Of a stretch of DNA of 64,000 bases, positions 46,008 to 58,352 are shown piece after piece. The stretch's first letter is position 1; the number at the start of each line of letters is the position of its first letter. Under the pieces are notes generated by a model, which worked only from the letters and a program-made list of their open reading frames with translations, searched no databases and was not told the origin of the DNA. Location: NCBI GenBank assembly GCA_963931865.1, contig OZ007515.1, positions 5,392,493 to 5,456,492 of the forward strand. The letters run 5' to 3'. A program made the translations under genes and the position numbers. This stretch comes from Axinella damicornis (taxonomy: Eukaryota; Porifera; Demospongiae; Axinellida; Axinellidae).

Positions 46008-46976
46008 ATGGCTCTTTTTCTGGGTGTAGCAAGGAAACTGGCTGTTGGTTTTGTTGCTCTGTCCGGCTTTGGGTGGGTAGTGTGCACGGTCGGGTGTGTC
46101 TGCTTTATCGCAAACGTCGCTACGTACCCTACACGCTTACGTACTTTTACAAGTGAGCCATACTATTCTGCGATTGTGATCGGGGTTATTGTTTGTATTG
46201 GAGCCGTGATTCAAGCCGCCTTGTGGAGGCGCTGGAGTGCTATCGCAGGAACAGTGACAGCTCTTCTGAGTGTCAAGTATCTGGCAACCATTGGATATGT
46301 ACTACACTCTAGTGGGATGTATATTACGATACAATCACTAGTTCACTACTGGGACTACTTGATGTTTATTGGAGGTCTAATATCGTGCTTCTTTTGGGCA
46401 TTTGTTCTCATGCTATGGCCATTTTATAGCAATCCACCTCAAGATGGTGACCGAGACACCACAAGAGCAAAGCTGTTCAAAGGAGCAGCAAGGAAAGTGG
46501 CCATAATATTCATCTTGCTCTCAATCGTTGGATGGGTATTTACCTGTGTTGGCATTGGTCTTCTTCATTCGCATCCATTTGGCTACCCCTCCTGGAGCGT
46601 CGGTATGATGGGTCCACTCACATACATTGCAGCTCTGATCCATGCTGGGTCATGGAAAGGTGTCAGTAAGGCCATGGGAGCAGCAGCTGCCTTTCTTAGT
46701 GTTATCTACATTACAGCTGTGGGCTTCATTACTGTATCTGTGGGCATGCAGATGTACTGGATTGACCATAATGAAAACCCTGCGTGGTGGCCATATAACG
46801 CTGGTGTTCCCAGCTGGATGAAATGGCAGTTTTCAGGAGGGATAATCTTGTGTTTCTTCTGGGCCATTGTCCTCATGCTGTGGCCATGGTATAGCCATAC
46901 AAGCACAGTCAGCAGCACTGATGTTGAAACCCAGCCACTGATCACGACCGCCAGGCAGTCTATACACCAGTGTTGA
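46008..46976 (+). CDS. B-type eight-membrane-segment protein, copy B5 (322 aa)
   Basis: Intact; start at the conserved ACCATGG. The shortest B member. Loop 1 is short (NVATYPTRLRTFTSEPYY) and loop 3 is unusual and short (SSGMYITIQSLVHYW, lacking the conserved RE). Loop 5 reads IGLLHSHPFGYPSWS and loop 7 MYWIDHNENPAWWPYNAG, close to B1. Residue A-to-G and V changes are seen in the first membrane segment (LAVGFVALSGFGWVVC). Linker DGDRDTTRAKLFKGAARK and tail ETQPLI are unchanged. No A gene directly precedes it; the expected A gene and spacer are replaced by LINE and foldback sequence. Confidence 0.85.
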   Translation: MALFLGVARKLAVGFVALSGFGWVVCTVGCVCFIANVATYPTRLRTFTSEPYYSAIVIGVIVCIGAVIQAALWRRWSAIAGTVTALLSVKYLATIGYVLHSSGMYITIQSLVHYWDYLMFIGGLISCFFWAFVLMLWPFYSNPPQDGDRDTTRAKLFKGAARKVAIIFILLSIVGWVFTCVGIGLLHSHPFGYPSWSVGMMGPLTYIAALIHAGSWKGVSKAMGAAAAFLSVIYITAVGFITVSVGMQMYWIDHNENPAWWPYNAGVPSWMKWQFSGGIILCFFWAIVLMLWPWYSHTSTVSSTDVETQPLITTARQSIHQC

Positions 46977-47478
46977 GTGGTTTGATTTAGTACATTTTCT
47001 GACTTTGCAGGATAAATATTGTGATTACTTCTTATACATTATAATTACTTTTGCTTACAGTACGTAGTGCAAACTTTTGTATATAATTTTCATTTGTCAT
47101 CTTTACAGTTATCAGGAAGGGCTCTCATGGCAATGCAACTTGTTGCTTTCCACTGCCCCTGCTACTTCTTTTTGTCTCTGTAGCTACCTCGTCTTTCTGC
47201 GCTGATGAATAATTTTATTAACCAGTTTCTCACTGGTATAATAACAATCGATTGTTGCTTATACTGACACCAGGGTGGGCCCAGGTTTGGCTATGCCAAT
47301 GCTTGTAGGCATTGACATGACTGTCAATAATCAAATCAAGTAATGCAGTGCTTCCACTAAACTGATGAATGGGATAACATGTACAATGATGCTTGTATAT
47401 TTATGCTGTTATAGTAATAAGCTATCAGTCTGATCACCTGTTTTAGTGTCTGATGGAATGCAGTCCAAATATTCAGCT

Positions 47479-47826
47479 CTAGGCTGCATGGTCATGCCAT
47501 TTTATGTTGCTCACGATCGGGCCCGACCAGCCCAAGTTGTCACTTGGATACACATACACAGTTTCACCATCACATGGGCAGTAAACTCTGTATTTCCCAG
47601 TTAGTCCATCGTACTTAGTAATCCGACCCTTGAAACACTGTCTTTCCTGATGCCACCGTGAATTCATTTCCACTGCCTTTTCAAAGAGTGTTGTGTCGGC
47701 CCTAAAACAGAAAGTACATTCTAAAACTAAACTATCACTATCGTAATAACTACCACGCACACATGATTATACTCCACCTGTCTTCTGAATCAGTTAGCCC
47801 TGATGATACTTCAAAGTCACTGTTGT
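47479..47826 (-). pseudogene. Minus-strand acidic/Tudor-like exons, unit 5 copy
   Basis: Splice sites are as at 14208-14580. Two small deletions (2 + 1 bases) compensate, so the frame is open to the TAG with ~10 altered residues (MNSRWHQERQCFKGRITKYDG for MKFTVASGKTQWFKGQITKYD). It could still be coding; I class it as doubtful. Confidence 0.45.
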
Positions 47827-49170
47827 TGTCATCGTTGATTGATTTGACTGCATGTGTGGTTTTAGCCTATAATAATAATAATGTGTAATTCAACTGGCAA
47901 AAAAGGCACAAAATATTATGTTCTTGCACTTCAATACTCTGAAGGCGGGGCTGCAATTGTCTGGGGCGGGGCTGCAATCATCTGGAGATGGGGTTGCAAT
48001 CGTCTGGAGGCGGAGCTGCTGTGTTTATGTGCATACCTAGTAGTGAAATGACCAGCCAATGACTTGCTAGTTGGCAGGAACTTACTCAAATGGAGCTAGA
48101 CGACAGGAGCTCACCCTTAAATGACTTCACTTTAATATGGTCCCAGCGATAATAGTCTGTTGTCCATTACTCATGGGACCATTTTAAGTCATTCTCTCAA
48201 CGTGACTGGGTAATTGGCAGGGATTTACTCTGATGACGTGATAATGGGAGCAACTCTTTAATGACTTGACTTAATGGTCCCATGAGTAATACTATGCTTT
48301 GTATATCTTCACGGCAACTTATGTCAATTGTAGTGACTTAAGATGCTCCCATATGGTCCCATGGGTTCGGGTGACTTAAATCGGTTCTCATGAGACACCC
48401 GGTAACCCACAGACACTTTTCAAGTCAATTACCCATGGAAAGTGTGTCCCTTCTATGAACACATTTACCAAAACGTAAGTGCACAGAACGGGAAAGTTTA
48501 AACTGCCAAAATGACTAAGAGTCTACATGACAGAGGCGAGTGACTATGTGGTACAGCTGATAGTAGCTATGATACGACACTGAGCACATGATTGGCACCG
48601 TTTTAATATCCTTTTGTTAGTTAGTTAGTCAGTCAGTTAGTTAGTTATTGACGTGGATATTGGTACGGCAGGAAGTACATATTTTATAGGCATAGGAACA
48701 TGTACTGGAAACACAGTCACACACACCTAGAACCAGCGCCCTGGGCCTAACCCATTGCTCAACTTCCTGCCAGACCGTTAACCACTTTGTAAATAATCAT
48801 TTTTAACAGGAAAAGTCCCTTCAAGCCTAATGGCTGTATACGGTCTGCCAGGGAGTCCTGCATACAAGTGCGTACTGAAACCTAGCCAGTATAGATGCAT
48901 CCACATTCTGCACACAGCATTCCTGTCAACAGGAAATAAGTGCATGCACAGAACTAGTCTCATTCCCAGACCCTCAATATGCACGGAGGTTCTGGGCACG
49001 AGACTAGCACAGAACAGGAAAGTTTACACTATGTATGAAGCCAAAAATGACCAAGAGGCCATGCAGTGATTGTGTGGTACAGCAGATACATAATTATGAC
49101 ACTGCACCATCATAATAATACCAAACTGCCATCCAATAACAAAAATTTTAATAGTTAGCTCAGTGAGGAC

Positions 49171-49210
49171 CATGGATAATAGACACTAACGTTAGTGTGT
49201 ATTATCCATG
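49171..49210. mobile_element. Palindromic micro-element copy, unit 5
   Basis: Same site and GTGAGGAC duplication as 22936, with one arm mismatch (ATAGACAC for ATACACAC). Confidence 0.75.
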
Positions 49211-49340
49211 GTGAGGACTCCCCATGCAGTCATGGCCCCAACTGCTGTGTTCTGATCTCTCAATTTACTGGGAAGAACCTAGAGCGAGTGCGGCAGTGTC
49301 TGGACGGTGAGGGGGTGTCCTGGATGCCTGGCTCAGGCCT

Positions 49341-49341
<1 letters not shown>

Positions 49342-49384
<43 letters not shown>
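49342..49384. repeat. 43-base C tract at a deletion junction
   Basis: Sits between GGCTCAGGCCTT and GTCATCCTGCACG. Unit 1 has these joined with a single C at ~5750; units 2 and 3 continue instead with CTCACAGTTGCTGAG after the first part or its equivalent. Confidence 0.85.
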
Positions 49385-49385
<1 letters not shown>

Positions 49386-50194
49386 TCATCCTGCACGTAC
49401 TCTATCATGACCATGCAGGTAGGCTCAGCCTCCAGCCTCATGAGCAGTGATGAAAAGCAAAGCTGCAGGGACTCGATTGGGAACAATATATACCACATAG
49501 CTATCAACCTACATCCTTTCACCACCTTGAAGAGTGCATTGGCTCACCAAGTAAGTCTCCTTTAGCGAAGAAGGTTTAGTCAAAACATGCAGGATTGAGA
49601 TTTGAACTACTAGTAAGCTGTATATATGTATTTAATACATTGTATTACCATCAAACAAGGGTCCACCTTACTGCATTATACACGCCCTGGAGTGGTGAAA
49701 AATTCTGATGGCCCCCTCACACAAGGTGGGCCCTGCTGAAAATCAAGTTTATCCTGTAAAGACCCCCTTTCTCCTGTATCCGTAACAGATTCCATACTGC
49801 ACATTTCACATGCCGTCATGATTGTATAGATTATACAATCATGAAGTAGCGCACGGGGTATGTGCTCTACTGAGCACGTGCACCTCTAGCCGGGTAGAGT
49901 GAACAAAGTGTGAACAATAATTATGACTACTGGTTTTGTGTGGATTTCCACCATAATTATAATACCAGCTCCTACTACCTCTGCATAAGCTTGAGTTGAT
50001 GCCATGGACTCTCTGATCCTAATTTGCCAATGGTGATATACCATAACTCACATCCCAATAATACACCTGAGCCTTCCTTCCATCAACTATTAATGGCTGC
50101 TGTTGGTTAGGTGATGATACAAGCCTTGTGATAGGAAAATAACAATTCATACTGCAGATCCTCCTAATATATTACAAGTTGTGTGTTGGGGGGG

Positions 50195-50385
50195 GTGTGA
50201 CTCCAGTGACACGAGACAAGTAGGTGGCCAGGGCTCCTGTCCAGAGGAAGTGAGAGGTGCAGAAATGGTGGCCCTAGTCCTCCAGCACTGTTGTTGACTC
50301 AGTTGCTGTGTATAGTCTCGTGAAGTGAAACTTCCCCGTGCTGTGTTGAGAGTCTGCATGACTTTGCGAGACTGATGATGTATTC
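50195..50385. promoter_or_regulatory. Decayed B-type promoter copy, unit 5
   Basis: Same as 6560-6745 and uninterrupted, so it shows the empty site for the SINE at 23320. Confidence 0.45.
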
Positions 50386-50724
50386 CCAGCAACAGTATTT
50401 GCAGAATCAGGGTATAGTCTCACGGGCCATGCAGCCCACTTCTGTACTTTTGCCGTTCTGGTACCCCTACATCTTGTTACATTTCATGTGTTGATCAAGA
50501 TGTTCATAATGGCCAAACCAAATATGCATCTTCAACTGCAAACAAACCTGTTCAACCTTTCCATAATTATGAAATTATCCAAAAATGTGGAAAGCAGCAA
50601 GTGTTGTACCCATACCAAAATCAAAAGCTAATCATAGTCCATCTGGGTACAGACTATATCCCTACTATCAATACTAAGTAAGCTCCTGGCAAAGCATTTT
50701 CACTCATGATCAGTACTTAGCAAC

Positions 50725-51480
50725 CATCCGGCTGAACACCAACCACTTTTAGATATACAGTGGGGATTCCAAAGGGGTAAATCTACCACCATAGTGCTAC
50801 TCTATCACACAAGAATGGGCAAGGCTCCTATAGATCAGAACCCTGTGTGTTTTTTGACCTGAAGAAAGCATTTGACACTGTACCTCACAGAAGCTTGTTG
50901 AACAGCCACTGGTCCTAAGGTTGATTCACAGCTACCTATCATCACACCGTGAGCAATGGGTAGTTGTAAATGGAAATCCAACACAGGTGATTTCCAGAGT
51001 GCCACAGGGTTCTGGTTTGGGACCATTACTTTTCCTCATATAGACAGCATCTCTTCCCTGAATCTATCTGAAGGGACCAATTATACGCTGATGACATGTT
51101 GCTCTATAGGACCATTTACTCAAACGTACTGCTGATTATGCTTAACTTCAGAAGGACATCGATTTATCAGTGGTCAGCAGCCACTCATTCAATGTGTCCA
51201 AGTGCAAGAGTGTGGTGATTACAAGAAAGAGGAATTCAAATCAATCCATCAACAATGATCGAGCCTTAACAATATCCCATTGGAAATGGTGTAGGTACCA
51301 GTATAAATTAATGCATGCCTCAAACGTGCTGGCATAGTTGTATGTAGCTTTCATTAGACCAACTGAGAATATGCTCAAGGAACTTCCGTGCTAACTACCA
51401 GGACCTGCTTGATTTCCAGCTTCCCTCCCTCCAGAACCGAAGGCTCTATTTGTCTCTTTGTTCATTCTATAAAATAATAT
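50725..51480 (+). pseudogene. Old LINE RT relic, unit 5
   Basis: Same relic as 7105-7700 and 29136-29900, with FFDLKKAFDT and VPQGSGLGPLLF recognisable and frame breaks present. The left boundary TTAGCAACCATCCGG is the empty site of the LINE at 24012. Confidence 0.7.
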
Positions 51481-51699
51481 TGAGTATATACTTCCCTGCA
51501 CATTGCCTCCTGTCTCCATCATTTTAAATTGGCTGAAACACCACTCTTGTTCTCTAGCGTTTGTGCATGCTCCTTTGTACTCATTTTAGGGTAGAGCTGA
51601 ATGAATTGACTTGGAGAGAAATCTCTCCTATATGGCATGGCGAGATTTGCTTTCGATTACCACTCGGCCATCAGCGATCCAAACAGTGTTCTTGTGGTC
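51481..51699. other. RT relic end and SINE-like relic upstream of A5
   Basis: Homologous to 7860-8065. No gene. Confidence 0.5.
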
Positions 51700-51872
51700 T
51701 AGCAGGAAGGGATGTGGCTCCAGTAAAGAGAGAGAAGTGGGTGGGGCTCGTGAGGTGGAGGGAATGGGTGGGGCTCCAATGAGCTATATAGCCTTATTAT
51801 CCTAGCCCCCGTTGTTGACAACCCAAGCCAGACTCTCCCGCCCCGACTCCTGAGATGTGAGATAGTAGAACT
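51700..51872 (+). promoter_or_regulatory. Promoter region of A5
   Basis: Practically the same as A1: two GGGTGGGGCTC boxes and TATATA at 51785-51790, 88 bp before ATG. Confidence 0.5.
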
Positions 51873-52829
51873 ATGGCTCTTTTTCAAGGTGTTGCAAGGA
51901 AACTGGCTGTCTTTTTTGTTGCTCTGTCGGGCTTTGGGTGGGTAGTGTGCACGATCGGGTGTGTCTGCTTTATCGCAAACACCGCCAGTACGTACCCTAC
52001 AAGCGAGCCATACTATTCTGCGATTGTGGTTGGGGTTATGGTTTGTATTGGAGCCGTGATTCAAGCCGCCTTGTGGAGGCGCTGGAGTGATATCGCAGGA
52101 ACAGTGACAGCTCTTCTGAGTGTCAAGTATCTGGCAACCATTGGATATGTACTACACTCTACAGGGATTGATATTACGATACAATCACGTGAAGTTCACT
52201 ACTGGGACTACTTGATGTTTATTGGAGGTCTAGTATCGTGCTTCTTTTGGGCATTTGTTCTCATGCTATGGCCATTTTATAGCAATCCACGTCAAGATGG
52301 TGACCAAGATACCACAAAGGCAGAGCTACTCAAAGGAGCAGCTAGAATAGTGGCCATAATATTCATCCTCCTCTCAATAGTTGGATGGTTATTTACCTGT
52401 GCTGGTCTTGGTCTAAAATATCCGTATGACACTGACATCTATCCATATGACTACTTCTGCCAGAGAGTGGTGGGTCCGGTGGGTACAGTCACATACATTG
52501 CAGCTCTGATCCACGCTGGGACATGCACGTGCAAGGGTGTCAGTAAGGCCATGGGAGCAACAGCTGCCTTTCTTAGTGTTATCTACATTACAGCTGTGGG
52601 CTTCATTACGGTGTCAGTGGGCATAGAAATCCACCAGAATGGATGGCCAAATAACAGTGTTCCCAGCTGGATGAAATGGCAGTTTTCAGGAGGGATAATC
52701 TCGTGTTTCTTCTGGGCTGTTGTCCTCATGCTGTGGCCATGGTATAGCCATACTAGCACAGTGAGCAGCACTGATGTTGAAACCCAGCCACTTATCACGA
52801 CTGCCAGGCAGTCTATACACCAGTGTTGA
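51873..52829 (+). CDS. A-type eight-membrane-segment protein, copy A5 (318 aa)
   Basis: Intact and the closest relative of A1 (about 98% by eye), although 51 kb away. Differences: CTIGC for CTVGC in segment 1, A to D in WRRWSDIAG (cytosolic side), ITIQ for ITLQ in loop 3, CTCKG for CMCKG in loop 6, and HQNGWPNNS for HQNEWPNNS in loop 7, where the NNS sequon is kept. The promoter is also shared with A1. Such closeness between distant units points to recent duplication or gene conversion. Confidence 0.85.
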   Translation: MALFQGVARKLAVFFVALSGFGWVVCTIGCVCFIANTASTYPTSEPYYSAIVVGVMVCIGAVIQAALWRRWSDIAGTVTALLSVKYLATIGYVLHSTGIDITIQSREVHYWDYLMFIGGLVSCFFWAFVLMLWPFYSNPRQDGDQDTTKAELLKGAARIVAIIFILLSIVGWLFTCAGLGLKYPYDTDIYPYDYFCQRVVGPVGTVTYIAALIHAGTCTCKGVSKAMGATAAFLSVIYITAVGFITVSVGIEIHQNGWPNNSVPSWMKWQFSGGIISCFFWAVVLMLWPWYSHTSTVSSTDVETQPLITTARQSIHQC

Positions 52830-55072
52830 GTGGTTTGATTTTCTAAGTTACATTGCATGCCATGATACATTGTAAGTTTACTTCCTTATTATTATAATGC
52901 AAAACTCTTGTGTACATAGCTATATCATGTTCATGGTCATACTGGGAGCAAGGTAGCATCATTTCCAAGCCTTCCAATACATAGCTAGTACCTTTGAGTT
53001 ATTTTGACTAGCAATGGCTACTGTGCCACTGCCAGTAGCTAGCTGTAGCACTGTGTAGTGCCATCTTCTCAATGCAGATAAGGGGTGGTGACTGGTAAGT
53101 AGCTAAGCAACAAGATCAGCCTTACCAGACCCCTTGATCATCCAGCTGGATGATCAAGGGGTCTGGCGCATATATCGTTTACAGTACATGTATAATGTGT
53201 GGAAAATGTTCTAGTACGCATTTACCATCACCACATAACGTGACTATCACATGAATGTCCAATGCTATGTAGATCTGTCACAATTTAATATTAGCTAGTA
53301 AACCTTTCGCACTGAGTGTGCAAGGTCTAGCCACACAGCAGGTTGCCATGCACAGTCATGTCAACAGGAAGTGCAATCAATTTGGCTTCATAGAGTAGCA
53401 TGAAACATGAGACACATGAAGCCATAATTGGTCATCTTGAAGTAGAGGCTTCTCATGCAGTTGCCATAAACGGCTATAAATATCACAACAGTTCCTGTTA
53501 GCTACAATGGAAGCTAGCTACAGTTATAGCGGATCAATCATGGAACTCAAATGAAAGGGCTGGAAACCACGCCAGTTTTTATGCCTCTTTTCCATTTAGT
53601 CATGCATCTTGATCAGCTCTAGCTAACCACAGAAGCAGCTCTGAAGTCCTGGCTCGGAGGTCAGTGGTTGCAGTTTCCGGCCTTGTACAGCTATATGTAG
53701 CTAATTATGTAGCTACACTGCACAATCATAGTTAGCCATACACAGAATATGCTTAGCGTAGTTGTAGTGAGGACTCAGTAACAACCCCAACAGTTGGAGT
53801 GTGGTCACTAACAAGAACCTCGCATACTGTACTGGGGAGGAGCCTGGGAACGAGGCTACTGCTTAAACTGAGCAGAAGCTTACTACACATTAAGAATGTA
53901 CTTGTCGGGCACCTATTGTTATATAGCTAGCCACCTGCATGTATGGAAAAGATGCCACTGACTACTGTAAGGATCCTGTAAGGATCCTGTCGTAATAATA
54001 TTGCCTCATGCACACAGCCATCGTGTGCAATTCGGCTTCAACCACATGCACATACGTGACAAAATAGAGTCAACCTGTTTTTTTGCTGCAAAATGAAGCA
54101 ACAGTCAGTCGCTCCTGTCTTGGGAAAATTAGCTATAAATAAATTATTATCTTCAAGCCACTAAGATATAATTTTGCCAAGACATGAGCAACTAACTGGA
54201 TAATAAAATGTAGACAAGATTGTGGATAATCTTAAAGAACATAGAAAAACCCTCCGATTCTCTAATGAGGGTAACTGAAAAGTGCTGAGCAATTCCTGGT
54301 AGCTTGAGTCCCAATTTCTCCAACAAAGTCGTAGTTCAAACTTTCTGGCAGTGCACTGATGTGTTTAGCCAAATGTGGGTGCCAGCTCCATACTAAGCGC
54401 GGCCTCACAAGAGTTTTGCCATAATAGAGACAATTCTATTTATGTTCCTGGTTTTAATTTGTATATTAGACGCACATGTAGATTCAAGTAAATAGTCTCA
54501 TTTTGTATAATACACCTATATCTGTGGTGTGAATAACTTATGAATAATGTGGGGCTGGTGTTGTTGCAAAACTGACGGTATATAACTGACCCAATAGTTT
54601 CTTAGCCTTGGTGCATGTGGTTTCAATGTGGTGAGACCAGTACTTAATTAACATACTGGGACGTGAGTGGCCAAGCCAAATCAGTAGCTGATTCAGAAGT
54701 GACATGGTGTATTAATTCGCTTTCAGAGGACAGCAATACTTTGCTGCATATCCATGTCTTGATCAAATAAAGTATTCTGTGGGGAACAGCATCGAATGCC
54801 TAAGAGTTAATATCACAGATGCTGCAATGCTTTTATCCAAGAGTGATAACTAACACACAAATAAATTGCATCTCAGCCTTACTTGCTACCTCACAAATCG
54901 TCAACAGCAATAAGCCAGGACAATGGCTGTGTCTTTTACATGGACTTTAGTAGCAGCTGTAGTGTAGGTTATAGGTGGTGTATAGCTTAGTAAGCCTTGA
55001 TGAATGCAGGTATGTTAAAACATTTTCACAATGTCATTTTGACGTGCACTTCTGTTCTGTATAGGGTACCAG
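52830..55072. other. A-to-B spacer, unit 5/6 (longest form)
   Basis: Carries the 42-bp palindrome (53125-53166), one minisatellite unit (53371-53389), and ~1 kb (53890-54950) that is partly or wholly missing in units 1 and 2. That stretch is present in part at 34600-35400 and, with an inversion, at 45200-45550. No gene is supported. Confidence 0.5.
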
Positions 55073-55304
55073 CAGGAGGGGATGTGGCTCCAGTAAATGA
55101 GAGAGAAGTAGGTGGGGCTCCTGCGAGGCAGAAGGGGGTGGGGCTCCAAAGTCCTCCGACATGACACCGTTGTTGGTGTGCATGCAGTCTCGCGAAGCCA
55201 AACTCTCGCTAGCTTCTGGCTTCGCGATACTAGTCAGAGTCCTGCTATAAAGTGACTGGACTCTCTTGAAGCAAAACTGCACTGGGTTGCCGGATAGAAG
55301 AACC
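55073..55304 (+). promoter_or_regulatory. Promoter of B6
   Basis: Full module, inverted repeat (about 55190-55228) and TATAAAG at 55246-55252, 59 bp before ATG. Confidence 0.6.
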
Positions 55305-56285
55305 ATGGCTCTTTTTCTGGGTGTTGCAAGGAAACTGGCTGTCGTTTTTGTTGCTCTGTCGGGCTTTGGGTGGGTAGCGTGCACGGTCGGGTGTGTCTGC
55401 TTTATCGCAAACGTCGCTACGTACCCTACAAGCTTACGTACCTCTATCTATGCTACAAGCGAGCCATACTATTCTGCGATTGTGATCGGGGTTATTGTTT
55501 GTATTGGAGCCGTGATTCAAGCCGCCTTGTGGAGGCGCTGGAGTGCTATCGCAGGAACAGTGACAGCTCTTCTGAGTGTCAAGTATCTGGCAACCATTGG
55601 ATATGTACTACACTCTACAGGGTTTGATATTACGCTGCAATCACGTGAAGTTCACTACTGGGACTACTTGATGTTTATTGGAGGTCTAATATCGTGCTTC
55701 TTTTGGGCATTTGTGCTCATGCTATGGCCATTTTATAGCAATCCACCTCAAGATGGTGACCGAGACACCACAAGAGCAAAGCTGTTCAAAGGAGCAGCAA
55801 GGAAAGTGGCCATAATATTCATCTTGCTCTCAATCGTTGGATGGGTATTTACCTGTGTTGGCATTGGTCTTGCTCCTTGGTATCCATTAGGCTACCCCTC
55901 CTGGAGCATCTGCCTGATGGGTCCACTCACATACATTGCAGCTCTGATCCATGCTGGGTCATGGAAAGGTGTCAGTAAGGCCATGGGAGCAGCAGCTGCC
56001 TTTCTTAGTGTTATCTACATTACAGCTGTGGGCTTCATTACTGTATCTGTGGGCATGCAGATGTACCGGATTGACCATAATGAAAGCCCATGGCCATACG
56101 TGTATAACGCTGGTGTTCCCAGCTGGATGAAATGGCGGTTTTCAGGAGGGATAATCTTGTGTTTCTTCTGGGCCATTGTCCTCATGCTGTGGCCATGGTA
56201 TAGCCATACAAGCACAGTCAGCAGCACTGATGTTGAAACCCAGCCACTGATCACGACCGCCAGGCAGTCTATACACCAGTGTTGA
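55305..56285 (+). CDS. B-type eight-membrane-segment protein, copy B6 (326 aa)
   Basis: Intact; start at ACCATGG. Closest to B1. Loop 1 is SLRTSIYATSEPYY and loop 3 STGFDITLQSREVHY (A1-like length). Loop 5 is IGLAPWYPLGYPSWS and loop 7 MYRIDHNESPWPYVYNAG, a length found in no other copy. W-R replaces W-Q just before the last membrane segment (WMKWRFSGG). It is the last family member before the RABGGTA gene; A5 and B6 keep the usual A then B order. Confidence 0.85.
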   Translation: MALFLGVARKLAVVFVALSGFGWVACTVGCVCFIANVATYPTSLRTSIYATSEPYYSAIVIGVIVCIGAVIQAALWRRWSAIAGTVTALLSVKYLATIGYVLHSTGFDITLQSREVHYWDYLMFIGGLISCFFWAFVLMLWPFYSNPPQDGDRDTTRAKLFKGAARKVAIIFILLSIVGWVFTCVGIGLAPWYPLGYPSWSICLMGPLTYIAALIHAGSWKGVSKAMGAAAAFLSVIYITAVGFITVSVGMQMYRIDHNESPWPYVYNAGVPSWMKWRFSGGIILCFFWAIVLMLWPWYSHTSTVSSTDVETQPLITTARQSIHQC

Positions 56286-56799
56286 TTGGTTTAATTTGAT
56301 TTAGTACATTTTCTGACTTTGCAGGATAAATATTGTGATTACTTCTTATACATTATAATTACTTTTGCTTACAGTACGTAGTGCAAACGTTTGTATATAA
56401 TTTTCATTTGTCATCTTTACAGTTATCAGGAAGGGCTCTCATGGCAATGCAACTTGTTGCTTTCCATTGCCCTGCTACTTCTTTTTGCCTCTATAGCTAC
56501 CTCGTCTTTCTGCGCTGATGAATAATAATAATAATAATTTTATTAACCAGTTTCTCACTGGTAATAATAATTGACTGTTGATTATACTGACACCAGGGTG
56601 GGCCCAGGTTTGGCTATGCCAATGCTTGTAGGCATTGACATGACTGTCAATAATCAAATCAAGTAATGCAGTGCTTCCACTAAACTGATGAATGCATGGG
56701 ATAACACGATGCTTGCATGTATAATTATGCTGTTAGTAATAAGCTATCCGTCTGATCACCTGTTTTAATGTCTGATGGAATGCAGTCCAAATATTCAGC

Positions 56800-57190
56800 T
56801 CTAGGCTGCATGGTCATGCCATTTTATGATCGGGCCCGACCAGCCCAAGTTGTCGCTTGGATACACATACACAGTTTCACCATCACATGGGCAGTAAACT
56901 CTGTATTTCCCAGTTAGTCCATCGTACGTAGTAATCTGACCCTTGAACCACTGTCTTTCTAGATGCCACTGAATTTTATAAGAGTGTCATGTTTGGAGGC
57001 TTGTACACAACAGTTACTGCATTGTCAGCCCTAAAACAGAAATAATTTTTCTAAAACCAAGTTTTACATTATCATAATCATAATAACTACTATGAACACA
57101 TGGTGATTATACTTCAAATGTCTTCAGTTAGCCCTGATAATACTTCAAAGTCACTGTCGCTGTCATCGTTGGTTGATATGACTGTGTGGT
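56800..57190 (-). pseudogene. Remnant of the minus-strand acidic/Tudor-like gene, unit 6
   Basis: Very similar to the unit 1 remnant. Acidic exon NDDSDSDFEVLSGLTEDI with lost donor; damaged Tudor-like part. Confidence 0.5.
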
Positions 57191-58352
57191 GTCTTAGCCT
57201 AATAGCTAATAGTAATGTGTAATTCAACTGGCGAAAAAGGCACAAAAATAATATGCACTTCAATACTCTGGAGGCGGGGCTGCAATTGTCTGGAGGCGGG
57301 GCTGCAATCGTCTGGAGATGGGGCTGCAATCGTCTGGAGATGGGGCTGCAATCATCTGGAGGCAGAGCTGCTGTGTTTATGTACATACCTAGTAGTGAAA
57401 TGACCAGCCAGTGACTTGGTAATTGGCAGGAACTTACTCAAATGGAGCTAGACGACAGGAGCTTACCCTTAAATGACTTCACTTAAGATGGTCCCACAAT
57501 AATAGTCTGTTGTCCATTACTCATGGGACCATTTTAAGTCTCAACGTGACTGGTAATTGGCAGGGATTTACTCTGATGACGTGATACAATGGGAGCATAC
57601 TCTTTAATGGCTTGACTTAATGGTCCCATGAGTAATACTATGCATTGTATATCTTCACGGCAACTTAAGTCAACTGTAGTGACTTAAAATGCTCCCATGG
57701 GTTCTGGTGACTTAACCATGAGACACCCATGGGAAGGGTAACCCAAGGATATTTTACACTTTTTCAAGTCAATTGCTGCACAACCCATGGAAAGTGTGTC
57801 CCTTCTATGAACACATTTACCATCACCACATAACGTAAGTGCACAGAACAGGAAAGTTTAACTTAAACTACGTATCAAGCCAAAATGACTAAGAGTCTAC
57901 ATGTAAGAGGCAAGTGACTGTGTGGTACAGCTGATAGTAGCTATGACACTGAGCACATGAATGTTCAATGCAAAGCAGATCTGGCACCATTTTAATATCC
58001 TTTCGTTAGAGTGCACTAAGTGCATGTTAGTTAGTTGGTCAGTTAGTCAGTTAGTTATAGTTATTGATGTGGATATACAGTATACTTTAGGCATAGGTAC
58101 ATGTAATGGAAACGTGCATGCACACACCTAGAACCAGCGCCCTGGCCCTAACCCATCGCTCAACTTCCTGCCAGACCGTTAACCACTTTGTAAATAATCA
58201 TTTTTAACAGGAAAAGTCCCTTCAAGCCTAATGGCTGCATGGTCTGCCAGGGAGTCCTGCATACAAGTGCGTAATGAAACCTAGCCAGTATAGATGCATC
58301 CACATTCTGCACACAGCATTCCTGTCAACAGGAAATAAGTGCATGCACAGAA

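Larger units (their letters stand above)
46977..50185. other. Unit 5 tail
   Basis: Very similar to the unit 3 tail (20765-23160). It contains a Tudor-like remnant (47479-47825), minisatellite (about 47940-48025), (TTAG)n near 48617, a micro-element (49171-49210) and a 43-base C tract (49342-49384). No gene is supported. Confidence 0.5.
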
